NCBI GenBank assembly: GCA_019671135.1
Contig: JAHRHY010000014.1
Location: 1,300,001 to 1,364,000, forward strand
Direction of reading: 5' to 3'
DNA: 64,000 bases
DNA from: Linnemannia hyalina
Taxonomy: Eukaryota; Mortierellomycota; Mortierellomycetes; Mortierellales; Mortierellaceae
In this document: positions 20,401 through 31,651 of the stretch, piece by piece
Position numbering within the stretch: position 1 is the stretch's first letter
How the letters are laid out: each line of letters starts with the position of its first letter
Translations under genes and position numbers: made by a program
The notes under the pieces: generated by a model
What the model was told of the DNA's origin: nothing
Databases searched by the model: none
The model's input: the letters and a program-made list of their open reading frames with translations, nothing else

Positions 20401-22967
20401 CGAGTGTACTGGTCAACCGCCTTGGGCTCAAAGCGACTCCGATAGTTCGATCCGAGATACTGACTGCGGCAAGTAATGAGTAACTTGACGTCCCATTGCC
20501 CAGATCGGTTGAAGAGGTTGGTGGTATGCAGATTCGATGTAAGCTGGCTCTCGTCGTATCCATCACAGATCAATGTGAACTGGCGGTGCAGCTTCAGCTC
20601 ACGGATCTGGTCCTCCAAAAAGTTGTAGGTCCTCAATTGCTCCGCAACCAAGTCCTTCTCTGGTCGCTCGAGGGATGGCAAGTTGATGAAAAGCGGGATG
20701 CGGCCTCCTGCCTTGTACTCTTGCCAGAGCTCGTGTTCCAGGTGTCGATTGAATGTCGATTTTCCCGCTCCCGAATCTCCCAGGATCAGCATGACCTGGG
20801 TGTCGCCGGCAATAAAGTCTCTAACCATGTCCATGAGAGGGAAGAGATTGTCATCCGTGTCTTGGAGGTTGAGTTTGGCCATGGGATCGATGTAGACCGC
20901 CTGCTTGTAGTCGGCAATCCTCATCAACCTCAATACGTGCAGGTCGTACTCGAGTTTTGGGATCTCTTGAACCTTAGCAAGAAGCGGGGAGGTTAACGGC
21001 AGAGGGAGGCATCTGTTTAGCGAGTGGGAGCCAGGAAACTCGGTGATACCGCCCTTCTCCAGGCCTAGTAATAACGCAAAAGCGCGATTCTTGACAGAGA
21101 CATCTGACATTCCCGAGATCTGGATAAGGATGGTGAGGATCCAGCGCTTGACATCGACATGCGGCTTCCAGTCAGAGACGCTTCTGTACAGTTCGCCCAG
21201 AAAGTCGACGGCCTGCTGGCGGACATGAACATCCCAGAGCGGGTCGACCGCAAATTCTCCGACCTGGCGGCAGATCCCCCACTGGAAGTTGGCGTTGTTG
21301 CGGCAAGGCGCTTGGCTGACGACTAGATTAAAGTCCGAAAGTCGTCCCTGGCGGATGAAGAGGGCCGTTCCTTGGAGGGCGAGATACCATGAGTGCTTCT
21401 TCAATAAATACCACGAGCGCTTCTTCATAAAGTCGAACTTGTTCTCTGTTACGCGGATGGCCCCATCAGCACCAACACGAAGGCTCTCAACAACCTCAAT
21501 TCCAGTGCTAACTGCTCCCACAATCCCTGCACCGATATCTTGAAGACTCTCGATGCCTTTGAGGAGTCCCTCTGGATCCAACTTGAAAACACTCGACACT
21601 GCGCCTGCGCCAGCCGCCGCTACCTTGCCATATCTCCACAGCACCTGGAGCGGAGTCTCGTTGTCGGGTGCATACTGGAGAGCCTGGTAGGCGTAGGTTG
21701 CCTCGTACTTCTGAACGATATTGTCGCTGTCCTTCAAGCCGTCCAGGAGCTGCACCATCGGCTGATGGTCTCGTTCACGGTTCAGATCCTTAACCTTGCC
21801 AGCCACCATCACATCAAGAACTCGAGCGAGCGACAATGTCAGGTGAAAGGGATAGTCACTCGTGCCAATGTGGGTAATCGACAGCTCCTTGGAGAGAACA
21901 GTGGAGATCCTGACCAGATCATCGTCGACAAGGTATCCAGATGAGGCGCACTCGACCAATTGCACAAGACCTTGGAGCAGAGTGACATCCAGCGGTGTTG
22001 TCTGCTCAAACTTGGAGATGAAGCATGAGAGCAGGTTGCGGTAGGTTTCGCGGTCAAGGACGGGACCAACAAGAACGATCTCGGTGACCACATCAGATGC
22101 CTTGAGTGGGTTGTCAGCGAACGCTCTGACCAATTGCTCAACGAGCCATCGATATCGGTCCTGCAAGACAGGGTCAATGAGCTGAACCCACTCCTTCTCC
22201 TTCTCGTCGAGGGGGGAATCCTGAGAAACATCGCTGTCCGAGGTTGGTTGTAACGGTCCTGGAGCCTTGGAGAGGAGACTACAGCAGTAGACAAGCTGCG
22301 GGGTCTTGTCAACACGAACATGCGGCTTGGGCAAGTCGGTCTTGTAGGTGGGTTTGGCAACATTCTCGGGGAAGATGTCTACGCGGAGGGTTCCATTCGC
22401 AGCAGGGCTCAGCTGCGGCTGGGTAGCTGAGACAACGAGTGGCGTAGACGACATTTTAGCGGAATGTGCTGGTGAGTGCAGTCCCAACGAGACAGGCACG
22501 GCGTTACGGTCAGGTGTCACAGACTGGATGCGTCCCTCAGTTCCAACCAGCGAAACAGGCGCTGATGAGGCTGCCGAGGCGGGAACAGTCTCCTTGACTT
22601 TGGGGTCTCCTTTGAAAAGTCTCGACAAGCGTTTCCTAAATCCAAACTTTGACGAATGTCCCGAGGATACCGACCTGGCATCGCTGGCGTCACCTGCTCC
22701 ATGATCAACGTCTGTGGCAACATCCCTCGTGATGTGATGACCAAGGGGGCTCAACAAGTTGGCTGGTCCAACCTGAATGCTGGCCAATCCTTGAGCGATT
22801 GTCGGAACGTCACTCGTCTTTGACGACGTACGTCCAAGCGTTGCGGTGTTCTCGATTTGAGAAAGGACATGCTGCCCGTCGACAGTTATTTCAGGATGTT
22901 CCGGAGGAGCGGAGGAGGGCGCGGGAGGAGGCGAAGGGGAATTACCCTTGGGTGGCGAGGAGGACAT
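17406..22967 (-). CDS. NWD1: STAND protein, helical N-terminal region / NACHT / pentapeptide / 14 WD40
   Basis: An intronless frame of 1853 residues. Residues 1-250 are Pro/Ser-rich and disordered, with a basic motif FGFRKRLSRLFKGD. About 260-690 is an all-helical, ARM-like region. The NACHT NTPase has Walker A GDSGAGKS (K736) and Walker B LICDGYDE (D802, D805, E806), followed by helices ending in FVHRSMLEYFF (1044-1054). Pentapeptide-type repeats (NGADLQG, GADLSG, EADLTD) lie at about 1140-1205. Fourteen WD40 repeats, about 1212-1840, would make two seven-bladed propellers. NACHT-WD40 STAND proteins act as nucleotide-driven sensors; no separate effector domain is recognisable here. An 8-residue tandem duplication, KKRSWYL/LKKHSWYL, is unique to this copy. 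The start matches MSSSPP in all paralogues. Confidence 0.93.
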   Translation of the reverse strand: MSSSPPKGNSPSPPPAPSSAPPEHPEITVDGQHVLSQIENTATLGRTSSKTSDVPTIAQGLASIQVGPANLLSPLGHHITRDVATDVDHGAGDASDARSVSSGHSSKFGFRKRLSRLFKGDPKVKETVPASAASSAPVSLVGTEGRIQSVTPDRNAVPVSLGLHSPAHSAKMSSTPLVVSATQPQLSPAANGTLRVDIFPENVAKPTYKTDLPKPHVRVDKTPQLVYCCSLLSKAPGPLQPTSDSDVSQDSPLDEKEKEWVQLIDPVLQDRYRWLVEQLVRAFADNPLKASDVVTEIVLVGPVLDRETYRNLLSCFISKFEQTTPLDVTLLQGLVQLVECASSGYLVDDDLVRISTVLSKELSITHIGTSDYPFHLTLSLARVLDVMVAGKVKDLNRERDHQPMVQLLDGLKDSDNIVQKYEATYAYQALQYAPDNETPLQVLWRYGKVAAAGAGAVSSVFKLDPEGLLKGIESLQDIGAGIVGAVSTGIEVVESLRVGADGAIRVTENKFDFMKKRSWYLLKKHSWYLALQGTALFIRQGRLSDFNLVVSQAPCRNNANFQWGICRQVGEFAVDPLWDVHVRQQAVDFLGELYRSVSDWKPHVDVKRWILTILIQISGMSDVSVKNRAFALLLGLEKGGITEFPGSHSLNRCLPLPLTSPLLAKVQEIPKLEYDLHVLRLMRIADYKQAVYIDPMAKLNLQDTDDNLFPLMDMVRDFIAGDTQVMLILGDSGAGKSTFNRHLEHELWQEYKAGGRIPLFINLPSLERPEKDLVAEQLRTYNFLEDQIRELKLHRQFTLICDGYDESQLTSNLHTTNLFNRSGQWDVKLLITCRSQYLGSNYRSRFEPKAVDQYTRVVNDLFQQAVIAPFSREQIEGYVEHYVPLEPRTWVKEDYMDKLEAIPNLMDLVRNPFLLTLSLEVLPTVVQGKTDLYRLRVTRAELYDTFVRHWMAVNKRRLEDQRLEGENQVAFEELLEAGFEQSGVKFQQDLAVAIFVHQDGKPVVDYINKHDKSSWKAAFFSMDCETSLLRGASLLSRAGTQYRFVHRSMLEYFFSCTISGPVKEHDEFDPPVHSETPATSPTLSTHPLSQRNLVAELSIIQFLSERVQLDNGFKDELLAIIEQSKTDDQAARAAANAITILVKAGVRFNGADLQGIRVPGADLSGGEFDSAQLQEADLTDVNLTKSWIRQADFTKAQMERVRFGELPYLKENELVCSCAYSPDGRSLAVSLGDGRTNIYDTSTWTTTRTFQGHRKRINSIAYSPTGRQLISGSEDKTVRLWDCESGSCAFVWKHAGKVWTVAFSPSGKQVASAGKDKTVRLWDVQTGANLFNLTGHTECIRSISYSPDGHAAVSVGDDEMIRFFDTQTGQPGEVWESQSGEMNSVAFSPEGLEIAVGHKNGELLLYDTTTGKPTRNWKAHGEEVVGVSFSPTSQWIATCSDDSAVKVWSAATGSVLSIFTGHSYWVTQVAFSPNGLQLASCSHDGTIRLWDVSSLGTGIDVEGGSDPLTSVLFSPDSRVLFCGTFSEAVRQYDAVTGEPGLAIVCGDYPPNYLAVSPDGLRIASVGMYDEFVTVWNTVTGQADVVLRGYTEEVTAMAFSADGNWIATGSEDSTVRLWDARLGILDRVFEGHTDRVICLVFSPDSHRILSGGWDGTIRVWDLDSRECRIVVDAGGDIELWAISTSLDGLRVASKTFLREAIEVRNAEGGQLQQTLGANGRPHCFAFSSCGKWMGVGLPRSICLWNFVAYTSAEGGGSGEWKCSVRIRDIFGVVNSIAWKPDTLDFSIGCENGTLQMWRLVETSSSDAWSAQLVWSTGNPVLAASDAVFADAVGLSSANQQLLTQHCKGAAAQTT

Positions 22968-24150
22968 GGCTACAACTATTCACATCAAGCATGAATGACC
23001 ATGGTTAGATGTCTGGACAACTCGGCTGAAATACATCGGTCATAATAATTACTCCCTCTCTTCTTTTACCTTGCGTTGGCTTAAAAAATGACTTCGCCTC
23101 TGGTAAAGGGTTGTGAAGGACCAGATGAGTAGATCAATGGCTGGTATGAGAGTGCGAAGCTATCAGCTAAAGTATATGCAACGTTAGGGGAGGTTTGTAA
23201 ACAGGAAGGCATTTCATGGCCAGATATGTATGGGATAGTTGTGCATCGTTAGCCTTCCTTACCAAAGAGGTAGCAAATGGGCTCTTTCTTGTTCTGTTTG
23301 CTTTGGTGATGGACCGGGCCTATGTTTGGCTATAAAGACTTGTTGGTTTATTTAGATGATATATAGGTTAGAATCGTGTTTAGCGAAAGAACAGCTGGTA
23401 ATTGCACTTTTCGTCTGCTGTGTTTGTCCTCTCACGCTTGCGGGCTGTGGACTTTGTGTCGTTTTTATTGTTTTTTGTCTTATGGTTTGCGAGTGTGTAG
23501 CAGTCAGAAAAGTCGTCTTGTCCTTGATAGCAAATACATGTCCAACGCGGGATGGATTAGCACCGCCAAGTCGAGAACCAAAAGAGCAATTGAAGAATCT
23601 TCTCCTGCTCCTGTTTATTCACGCAGTCATTTCCTTACGTTGGGATGAGAGGGTTCACTGGCTTATTGTTTTTGAGTGAGTCGCGACGATGAGGGCTCTT
23701 GGTGGGCTCGGTTGTTTTTGGCAAGGAAGAAGTATCTATGTACAGCGCCGGCGCTTTACATTTCAATCGTGTATTAGTATTATGTAAAAGTCTCGTTTCC
23801 TTCCTTGATACAGCGACACACATATTGATTCACGACCTGTTGGGAAGGACATACCTCTGCAAGGTTGAAACGAGCCCTTTTCTGTTGATTTTTTTTGTTT
23901 GTTGAGTTGCGGTTGAGGTCCTCAACAAGCGAGTAAGAGGAGGGAACGGTATGTGTCTGCGTTGATTTTGGCAGTGGAGTAACGAGGTGGTGAATGAACA
24001 AAGGCAAAGTGAATTCACAATGTGAACAACGTGCTGAATGTGGAATCGAGAAGTGTGAATAACGAAAGACAAAGAGAGGGACGATGGTGGTGGAGGGTTT
24101 GCGGACGTTGTAGGGGAGGAGAATGACAGGGTGAGCCAAAGAGAAAAAAA
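22968..24150 (-). promoter_or_regulatory. NWD1 5' region: non-coding first exon and 5'UTR intron
   Basis: The minus-strand C/T-rich leader (about 24150-23855) ends CTTGCAGAG followed by the donor GTATGT. The acceptor GAATAG ends at 22976, nine bases before the ATG, giving an intron of about 879 nt. The same donor and acceptor recur in NWD3, NWD4 and NWD5, which is the main evidence. Confidence 0.6.
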
Positions 24151-24288
24151 AACATGAAATGGTCGGGCTCGGGGTTATTTTATTTTATCCCCTTGCCTTC
24201 TCGCCCATATCCCTTTCTTGCTTTTGCCAGGGCTGTGACACATTCATGCATGCACGCCACTCCATCTTGCCTTTTCTTTCCTTTAATA

Positions 24289-24660
24289 GCTAAAATTGCC
24301 ATTGGATTTTAAGTGTGCTTTATTGAGCGCAAACAGAGACCACAAACGTCAATGAAATCTAGAGCATGGGGTTCTTGAAGGAGTGTCAGGGTGAAAAGTA
24401 CTTAGTTCGTTGGCAGCAACCTGGCCTTGTTCAAGTATCCACATCCGCCGCGCAAGGTATATAGCCCATAGAACCCTACGCGTCTTCTTTTCAGGCACAG
24501 CCTTGGCTACTGATCGAGCTGGGTGAGACCGATTTGATCATCGACGGAAGCTATCCAACGCGATACAGAAAAAGCCTTTTCTAGAGTACGATATTGTTCA
24601 ACAGCAGGGAGAGGGTAATCTTCTCGTTTCTTTTACCTTTATTCTCACGTAATGCACCAA
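24289..24660 (-). repeat. conserved intergenic block R, copy 2
   Basis: Lies between the NWD1 leader and the promoter of pirin pseudogene 2. On the minus strand it has the same order of TATATACC, AAGGCCAGG, CTCTAGATTTC and AATAAAGCACA. The frame that is open in copy 1 is stopped here (TAA after LLPTN), so block R is not a conserved coding exon. Confidence 0.7.
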
Positions 24661-24885
24661 GTCCAATAGTGACCTAGGTGACCTGCATTACATGGATGAT
24701 GATTGTTCATGACTCTTAGAAATCATCTGTATCTGGGACTTATCTCTCTGTCATTGTGTGGGACATGCCTCGTGACCAGACATGCCCAATGCTTGGATCA
24801 TGAAAGGATATCTGTTCTCCAAGCTTTGTTACTTCTCATTGGCCAATTGATCAATTGGTCGAAGGAGGAGAGAGCAGCAAAGACG

Positions 24886-24892
24886 TATAAAA
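24886..24892 (+). promoter_or_regulatory. TATA box of pirin pseudogene 2
   Basis: TATAAAA lies 139 nt above the ATG at 25031. Upstream is the palindromic GGCCAATTGATCAATTGG, which recurs on the other strand above pirin pseudogenes 3 and 4. Confidence 0.55.
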
Positions 24893-25030
24893 GCGACCAA
24901 CCTTCCGCGTATCTTGCTTCCTCATCTTACCAAAAACATCACTCTTCACTCAACTACAACAACAGTCTTTTTCATAACTCTCATCCAACAGCTTCATTTC
25001 CTAATTCAATAATAAAGACAACAAAGCAAC

Positions 25031-25945
25031 ATGGCTGTTACATCAACCCCCTTCTCCCGCTCCATCACATAGTCCGTCCTCTCCAGAGAACAACCTGCGT
25101 AAGTTGGCGTCTGTGTCCGTCGATCTATCGGATGCCCTGAAATCCGCAACCTTGACCCCTTCCTCCGTTGCAACGAATTCTCCGTCCCCCAAAACGGTGG
25201 CTTCCCAGATCACCCACATCGCGGCTTCGAGACCGTTACTTATATGCTGGACGGCCATACGCACCGTGAGGATTTTGCCGGCCATAAGGGAACCATTGGA
25301 CCTGGGGATTTGCAGTGGATGACTGCAGGGCGTGGGATTGTGCATTCGGAGATGCCGGTTAAGTTGCCGAGGGAGCAGGAGGATGAGAGGGCGCATGGGT
25401 TACAGTTGTGGATTAATTTGCCAAAAGTACACAAGATGTGTGAACCACAGTACCAAGAACTATTGGACGCTCAGATACCACGCGCTAGACCCCAGGATGA
25501 ATTTGTTATCAAGGTCATTGCTGGAGACTCGCACGGTGTCAAGTCTCAAATCTATACCCGCACACCGACAATGTTTCTCGACTTCAGGATGGACAAGAAC
25601 CAAACCGTCACCCAAACCATCCCGGCAACATACAACGGATTCATTTACGTACTCAGCGGCACCGCATACATCGGGGATTTTAACAGCGAGACCGAGGCAA
25701 AAGTACATCATACCCTCCTCTTCTCTGACGATAATACTAGCACCGTCAGGGTCCAAACAAAGGACGAGGCAGTGCATTTTGTACTGATAGCGGGGGAGCC
25801 GTTGAGGGAGCCCGTTGTTCAGATTGGGCCGTTTGTGATGAATACCCGGGAGGAGGTGTATGAGACTTATCGAGATTATCGCGATGGGGTGAATGGGTTT
25901 GAGAGGAGGAGGACATGGAGCTCGGATGGTACTCTAAAGTGGTAT
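25031..25945 (+). pseudogene. pirin pseudogene 2 (two early stops)
   Basis: The copy keeps start, promoter and nearly full length, but codon 14 is TAG (25070-25072) and codon 24 is TAA (25100-25102). The rest stays in frame: DHPHRGFETVTYML and HSEMPVKLPREQEDE, with the cupin ligands H-x-H and H-x-E present, through to NGFERRRTW. The usual stop is lost, so a frame beginning at 25244 reads on to 26062. It could make an N-terminally shortened protein lacking the first metal-binding histidines. It diverges from NWD1 and converges with NWD2. Confidence 0.88.
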
Positions 25946-26155
25946 GTTGTTCTCTTTTACTCCTTGTATCAAACATATCTCAGCACCACTATCATCAACA
26001 GCACCACAATGATTAAAAATCATGCACGGCATTCAATGATCAAATATAAGATTTGCTATTGATTGGCGCCATCGCCTTCATTAACAATTGGAAGGCTACC
26101 AACGAACATGCCTAATGTCTCTCTACATGAAAAATTGTGTTATGGACTATGTTGT

Positions 26156-29100
26156 TTAAGCAGCACCCTTGCAACGTTGAGTGAGCAATTGCTGATTGAC
26201 TGAGGAGAGACCAACAGCATCGGCAAAAACGGCATCCGAGGCGGCTAGAACAGGATTTCCAGTGCTCCAAACCAACTGGGCCGACCATGCATCTGACGAC
26301 GAGGACGCCTCCACTAGTCTCCATACTTGAATAGACCCATTCTTGCATCCAATGCTAAACTCTAGGGTGTCAGGCTTCCAAGCAATGCTGGTGACATCTC
26401 CAAAGATATCTCGGATACACACCGAACACTTCCACTCTCCATCTACTCCTCCTCCTCGTTCCGCCGAGGTGTAAGCGATGAATTTCCAGAGACAAACCGA
26501 GCGGGGCAAGCCTACACTCATCCATCGGCCACAGGACGAAAACGCAAAACAGTGAGGTTCTTCGTTGTCCTCTAGCGTTTGTTGAAGTTGCCCACCGTCC
26601 GCGTTCCAAAGATTAACAGCGTCCCTGAAAAGGGCTTTAGAAGCAATCCTCCACCCATTGGGTGAGGTTGATATTGCCCAAAATCCTACATCATCGTAAA
26701 CATCCACAACAACTCTACATTCACAACTGTCCAAATCCCAGGCTCGAATAGTTCCATCCCGACTTCCCGACAAGATTCGATGGCTGTTCGGCGAGAATAC
26801 CAAACAAATAACTGTCCGGGTATGGCCTTCAAGCACGCGGTCGAGTATCTCTGAGCGAGCGCCCCAAAGTCGCACTGTCTTGTCGAAACAGCCGGTGGCG
26901 ATCCAGCGGCTGTCAGTTGAAAAAGTCACGGCGCCCACCTCTCTTGTGTGGCCGCGCAAGACAACATCGGCTTGACCTGTTCCAATGTTCCACACAGTGA
27001 CGAATTCGTCGTCCGTTCCAACTGACGCGATTCGAAGGCCATCTGAGGAGACTGCTAGGCATCTGATAGGTTTGCGTCCGTAAACAACGAAAGGACCAGA
27101 CTCTCCAGATACAGCATCGTACTGTCGCAGTACTCCCGACTCGGTACCACAGAAGAGAACTCGACCGTCTGGAGAAAAAAGCACACTCGTCAACGGGTCC
27201 GATTCGCCCTCCGTGTCCACTCCTGTACCCAACGAGCTCACGTCCCAGAGACGAATGGTTTCGTCAAGACTACATGAGGCAAGCTGGAGTCCGTTTGGCG
27301 AGAACACTACTTGGATCGCTCGAGAACCATGGCCGGCAAAGACAGAAAGAAGCGATCCTGTTGCTGCGATCCAGACCTTCACCGTGTTGTCATCGCTGCA
27401 TGTGGAGATCCATTGACTGTTCGGAGAAAAACTCACACCCGCGACCTCTTCGCCATAGGCCATCCAATTCCTAGTTGGCTTGCCAGTAATTATATTGTCG
27501 AGCAGTAACTCCCCATTGCCATGCCCTACGGCAATCTCTAAACTCAGGAGAGAATGCAACGCTATTCATCTCTCCATTTTGACTCTCCCAGACTTCTCCT
27601 GGCCGTCCAGTCTGTGTGTCAAAGAACCGGATCATATCATCGTCGCCAATAGATACAACCTCATGTCCATCGGGTGAGTAGGAAATACTACGAATCCACT
27701 TGGTGTGATCGGTCAAGTTGAATAGATTGGCGCCTGTCTGAACATCCCATAGCCTCACAGTCTCGTCCATTCCAGCCGACGCGACCTGCTTGCCAGAGGG
27801 TGAAAATGCCACAGTCCAGACTTCGTCCGTATGCTCCAGCACAAAAATGCACGACTCACTCTCGCAGTCCCACAATCGCACTGTCTTGTCACGGCTGCCT
27901 GAAAGAAGTTGAAGACTGGTAGGCGAATAAGCAACGCTCTTAATACAGTCTTGATGCCCTTTAAAAGTGCGAGCCATTATCCATGTGGAGGTGTCGTAAA
28001 TGTTGATGCCTCCTCCATAAAGACCTGCAGCAAGCGATGTTCCGTCAGGCGAATAGGCGCACGATTACACCGCATCATCATCCTTCAGGTACGGCAACTC
28101 TCCGAACCGAACTCCCCCCATCCGCGCCTTGGTGAAGTCCGCCTGACGAATCCAGCTCTTGGTGAGGTTGACACCTGTCAAATCAGCCTCCTGCAGTTGT
28201 GCCGAGTCGAACTGGCCTCCAGACATGTCGGCTCCAGGAACCCGAATACCTCGAAGATCGGCTCCGTTGAATCGTACTCCCGCCTTGACCAATATCGTGA
28301 TGGCATTCGCAGCGGCTCGAGCTGCTTGGTCGTCGGACTTGGACTGCTCAATGATGGCGAGGAGCTCGTCCTTGAATCCAGAGTCCAGCTGCACGCGCTC
28401 CGCCAGAAACTGGATGATCGACGTCTCTACGACAAGGTCCTTCTGGGACAATGGATGGGTGCTAATGGCGGATGAGGTGGCGGGGGTATCGAAATGGACA
28501 GGCGGATCAAATTCATCATGCTCCTTGGTGGGTCCAGAGATGGTGCAAGAGAAAAAGTATTCCAACACGGAGCGATGGACAAAGCGATATTGGTTGCCGG
28601 CACGACTCAGCAGACTGGAATCTCGAAGGAGCGCCGTTTCAGGATCAAGACCAAAGAACTGAGCCTTCCATGTCTTCCTGTCTCTCAGATGAGTGTAGTA
28701 AACGACAGGTTTGCCATCCTGCTCCTGAAAGATGGACGCCGCCAGATCCATCTGGTACATAATACCGTTGTACTCGAACCCGTCGGCACAGAGGATGTCA
28801 AGCGCTGTCTGACTGCTCTCGTTCAAATATTGATCCTGCAGACGACGCTTGTTGACAGCCATCCAGTGCCTCACAAAGATGTCGTACAGCTCCACTCGAG
28901 TGACCCGAAGCCTAGAGAGGTCGGGTTTCCCTTGCACGACCGTAGGAAGGACCTCCAGTGACAGAGTAAGGAGGAATGGGTTCCTGACTAGATCCATTAG
29001 ATTGGGGATAGCCTCTAGCTTGTTCATGTAATCCTTCTTGACCTAGGTGCGCGGCTCGAGAAGAACATAATGCTTTACATAGTCCTCGATCTGCTTCCTG

Positions 29101-31651
29101 GTGAACGGGGCGATGACCGCTTGCTGGAATAGATCGTTGGCGACACGAGCATACCGGTCTATCGCCTTGGGCTCAAAGTGACTCCGATAATCCCGTCCGA
29201 GATACTGCGTGCGACAGGTAATGAGTAACTTGACGTCCCATTGCCCAGATCGGTTGAAGAGGTTGGTGGTATGCAGATTGGATGTAAGCTGGCTCTCGTC
29301 GTATCCATCACAGATTAATATAAGCTGGCGGTGCAACTTCAACTCACGGATCTGGTCCTCCAAAAAGTTGTAGGTCCTCAATTGCTCCCCAACCAAGTCC
29401 TTCTCTGGTCGCTCGAGGGATGGCAAGTTGATGAAAAGCGGGATGCGGCCTCCTGCCTTGTACTCTTGCCAGAGCTCGTGTTCCAGGTGTCGATTGAATG
29501 TCGATTTTCCAGCTCCCGAATCTCCCAGGATCAGCATCACCTGGGTGTCGCCGGCAAGAAAGTCTCTGACCTTCTCCATGAGAAGGAACAGATTGTCATC
29601 CGTGTCTTGGAGGTTGAGTTTGGCCATGGGGTCGATGTAAACCGTGTGCTTGTAGTCGGAAACCCTCATCAACTTCAAGACGTGCAGATCATATTCCACT
29701 TCAGAGATTCGTTGGACCCGGGTGAGAAGCGGAAAGGATGTTGGCAGAGGGAGGCGTCTGCTCAACGGGTGGGAGCCACGAAACTCGGCGATATCGCCCT
29801 TCTTCAGGTCTAGTAATAAAGCAACAGCACGATTCTTGATGGAGACATCCGACATCCCCGAGATCTGGACGAGGATGGTGAGAATCCAGCGCTTGACATC
29901 GACATGCGGCTTCCGGTCAGCACCACCCCTGGACAACTTGCCTAGAAAGTCAACGGCCTGTTGACGGACAGGAACATCCCAGAGCGGGTCGACTGCAATC
30001 TCTCCGACCTGGCGGCAGATCCCCCATTGAAAGTTGGTGTTGTGGCGGCAAGACGCCTGGCTGACGACTAGGTTAAAGTCCGAAAGTCGCCCCTGGTGGA
30101 TGAAGAGGGCCGTTCCTTGCAGAGCGAGATACCACGACCGCTTCTTCATAAAGTCGAACTTGTTCTCTGATCCGCGGATGGTCCCATCAGCACCAACACG
30201 AAAGGCCTCGACCACCTCAATTCCTGTGCTGACAGTTCCCGCAATCCCTGCTCCGATCTCTTGAAGACTCTCGATGCCTTTGAGGAGTCCCTCTGGATCG
30301 CCGCTACCTTGGCATATCTCCACAGCACTTGGAGTGGGGTCTCATCGTCGGGTGCATACTGGAGAGCCTGGTAGGCGTAGGTTGCCTCGTACTTCTGAAC
30401 GATATTGTCGCTGTCCTTCAGACCGTCTAAGAGTTGCAGCATCGGCTGATGGTCTCGTTCACGGTTCAGATCCTTCACCTTGCCAGCCACCATCACATCA
30501 AGAACTCGAGCGAGCGACAACGTCAGGTGAAAGGGATAGTCACTCGTGCCAATGTGGGTAATCGACAGCTCCTTGGAGAGAACAGTGGAGATCCTGACCA
30601 GATCATCGTCGACAAGGTATCCAGATGAGGCGCACTCGACCAGTTGCATAAGACCTTGGAGCAGAGTGACATCCAGCGCTGTTGTCTGTTCAAAGTTGGA
30701 GATGAAGCATGAGAGCAGGCTGCGGTAGGTGTTGCGGTCAAGAACTGGACCAACAAGAACAATCTCGGTGACCACATCAGATGCCTTGAGTGGGTTGTCA
30801 GCGAACGCTCTGACCAACTGCTCGACAAGCCATCGATATCGGTCCTGCAAGACGTGGTCAATGAGCTGAACCCACTCCTTCTCCTTGTCGTCGAGGGGGG
30901 AATCCTGAGAAACATCGCTGTCCGAGGTTGGTGGAAACGGTTCTTGAGCCTTGGAGAGGAGACTGCAGCAGTAGACAAGCTGCGGGGTCTTATCAACACG
31001 AGCATGCGGCTTGGGCAAGTCGGTCTTGTAGGTGGGTTTGATACCGTTTTCGGGGAAGATGTCTACGCAGAGGGTTTCATTCGCAGCAGGATTCGGTTGC
31101 AACTGGGTTTCTGGGACAATGAGTGGCGTAGACAACATTTCAGCGGAATGTGCTGGTGAGTGCAGTCCCAACGAGACAGGCACGGCGTCACGGTCAGGTG
31201 GCCCAGACTGGATACGACTCTCAGTTCCAACGAGCGTAACAGGCGCTGATGAGGCTGCCGAGGCGGGAGCAGTCTCTTTGACTTTGGGGTCGCCCTTGAG
31301 GAATCGCGACAAGCGTTTCCTAAATCCAACCTTCGACGAACGTCCCGAAGATACCGACCTGGCATCGCTGGTGTCACCTGGCCCATGATCAACGTCTGTG
31401 TCAACATCCCTTGTGGTGCAATGACCAAGGGGGTTCAACAAGTTGGCAGGTCCGAGCTGAATGGTGGCCAATCCTTGAGCGATTGTCGGAATGTCATTCG
31501 ACTTTGACGACGCACGTCCAAGCGTTGCGGTGTTCTCGATTTGAGAAAGGACACGTTGCCCATCGACAGTTATTTCCGGATGTCCTGGGCGAGTGGAGGA
31601 AGGCGTGGGAGGAGGCGAGGGCGGATCACCCTGGGGTGACGAGGAGGACAT
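26156..31651 (-). pseudogene. NWD2: broken NACHT / WD40 STAND gene
   Basis: Collinear with NWD1 from MSSSSPQGD to the C-terminal QRCKGAA but interrupted four times. (1) A 38-nt deletion at about 30299 removes the KVAA...FKLDPEG junction and shifts the frame. (2) TGG to TAG at 29043-29045 falls in EPRTW. (3) TAC to TAA at 28065-28067 falls just before the WD40 region. (4) A 2-nt deletion near 27541 falls in FSPEGLEI. The NACHT motifs GDSGAGKST and LICDGYDE are still readable. The 5'UTR splice acceptor is also lost (TATAT in place of TATAG). A block at about 28600-28845 differs sharply from all other copies. Confidence 0.93.

Noticed and set aside
23830..24072. Roughly 80-codon frames in the STAND leader exons, also at 32432-32674 and 50157-50348
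   Set aside because: They lie in C/T-rich leaders, differ in frame between copies and run across the proposed splice donor.
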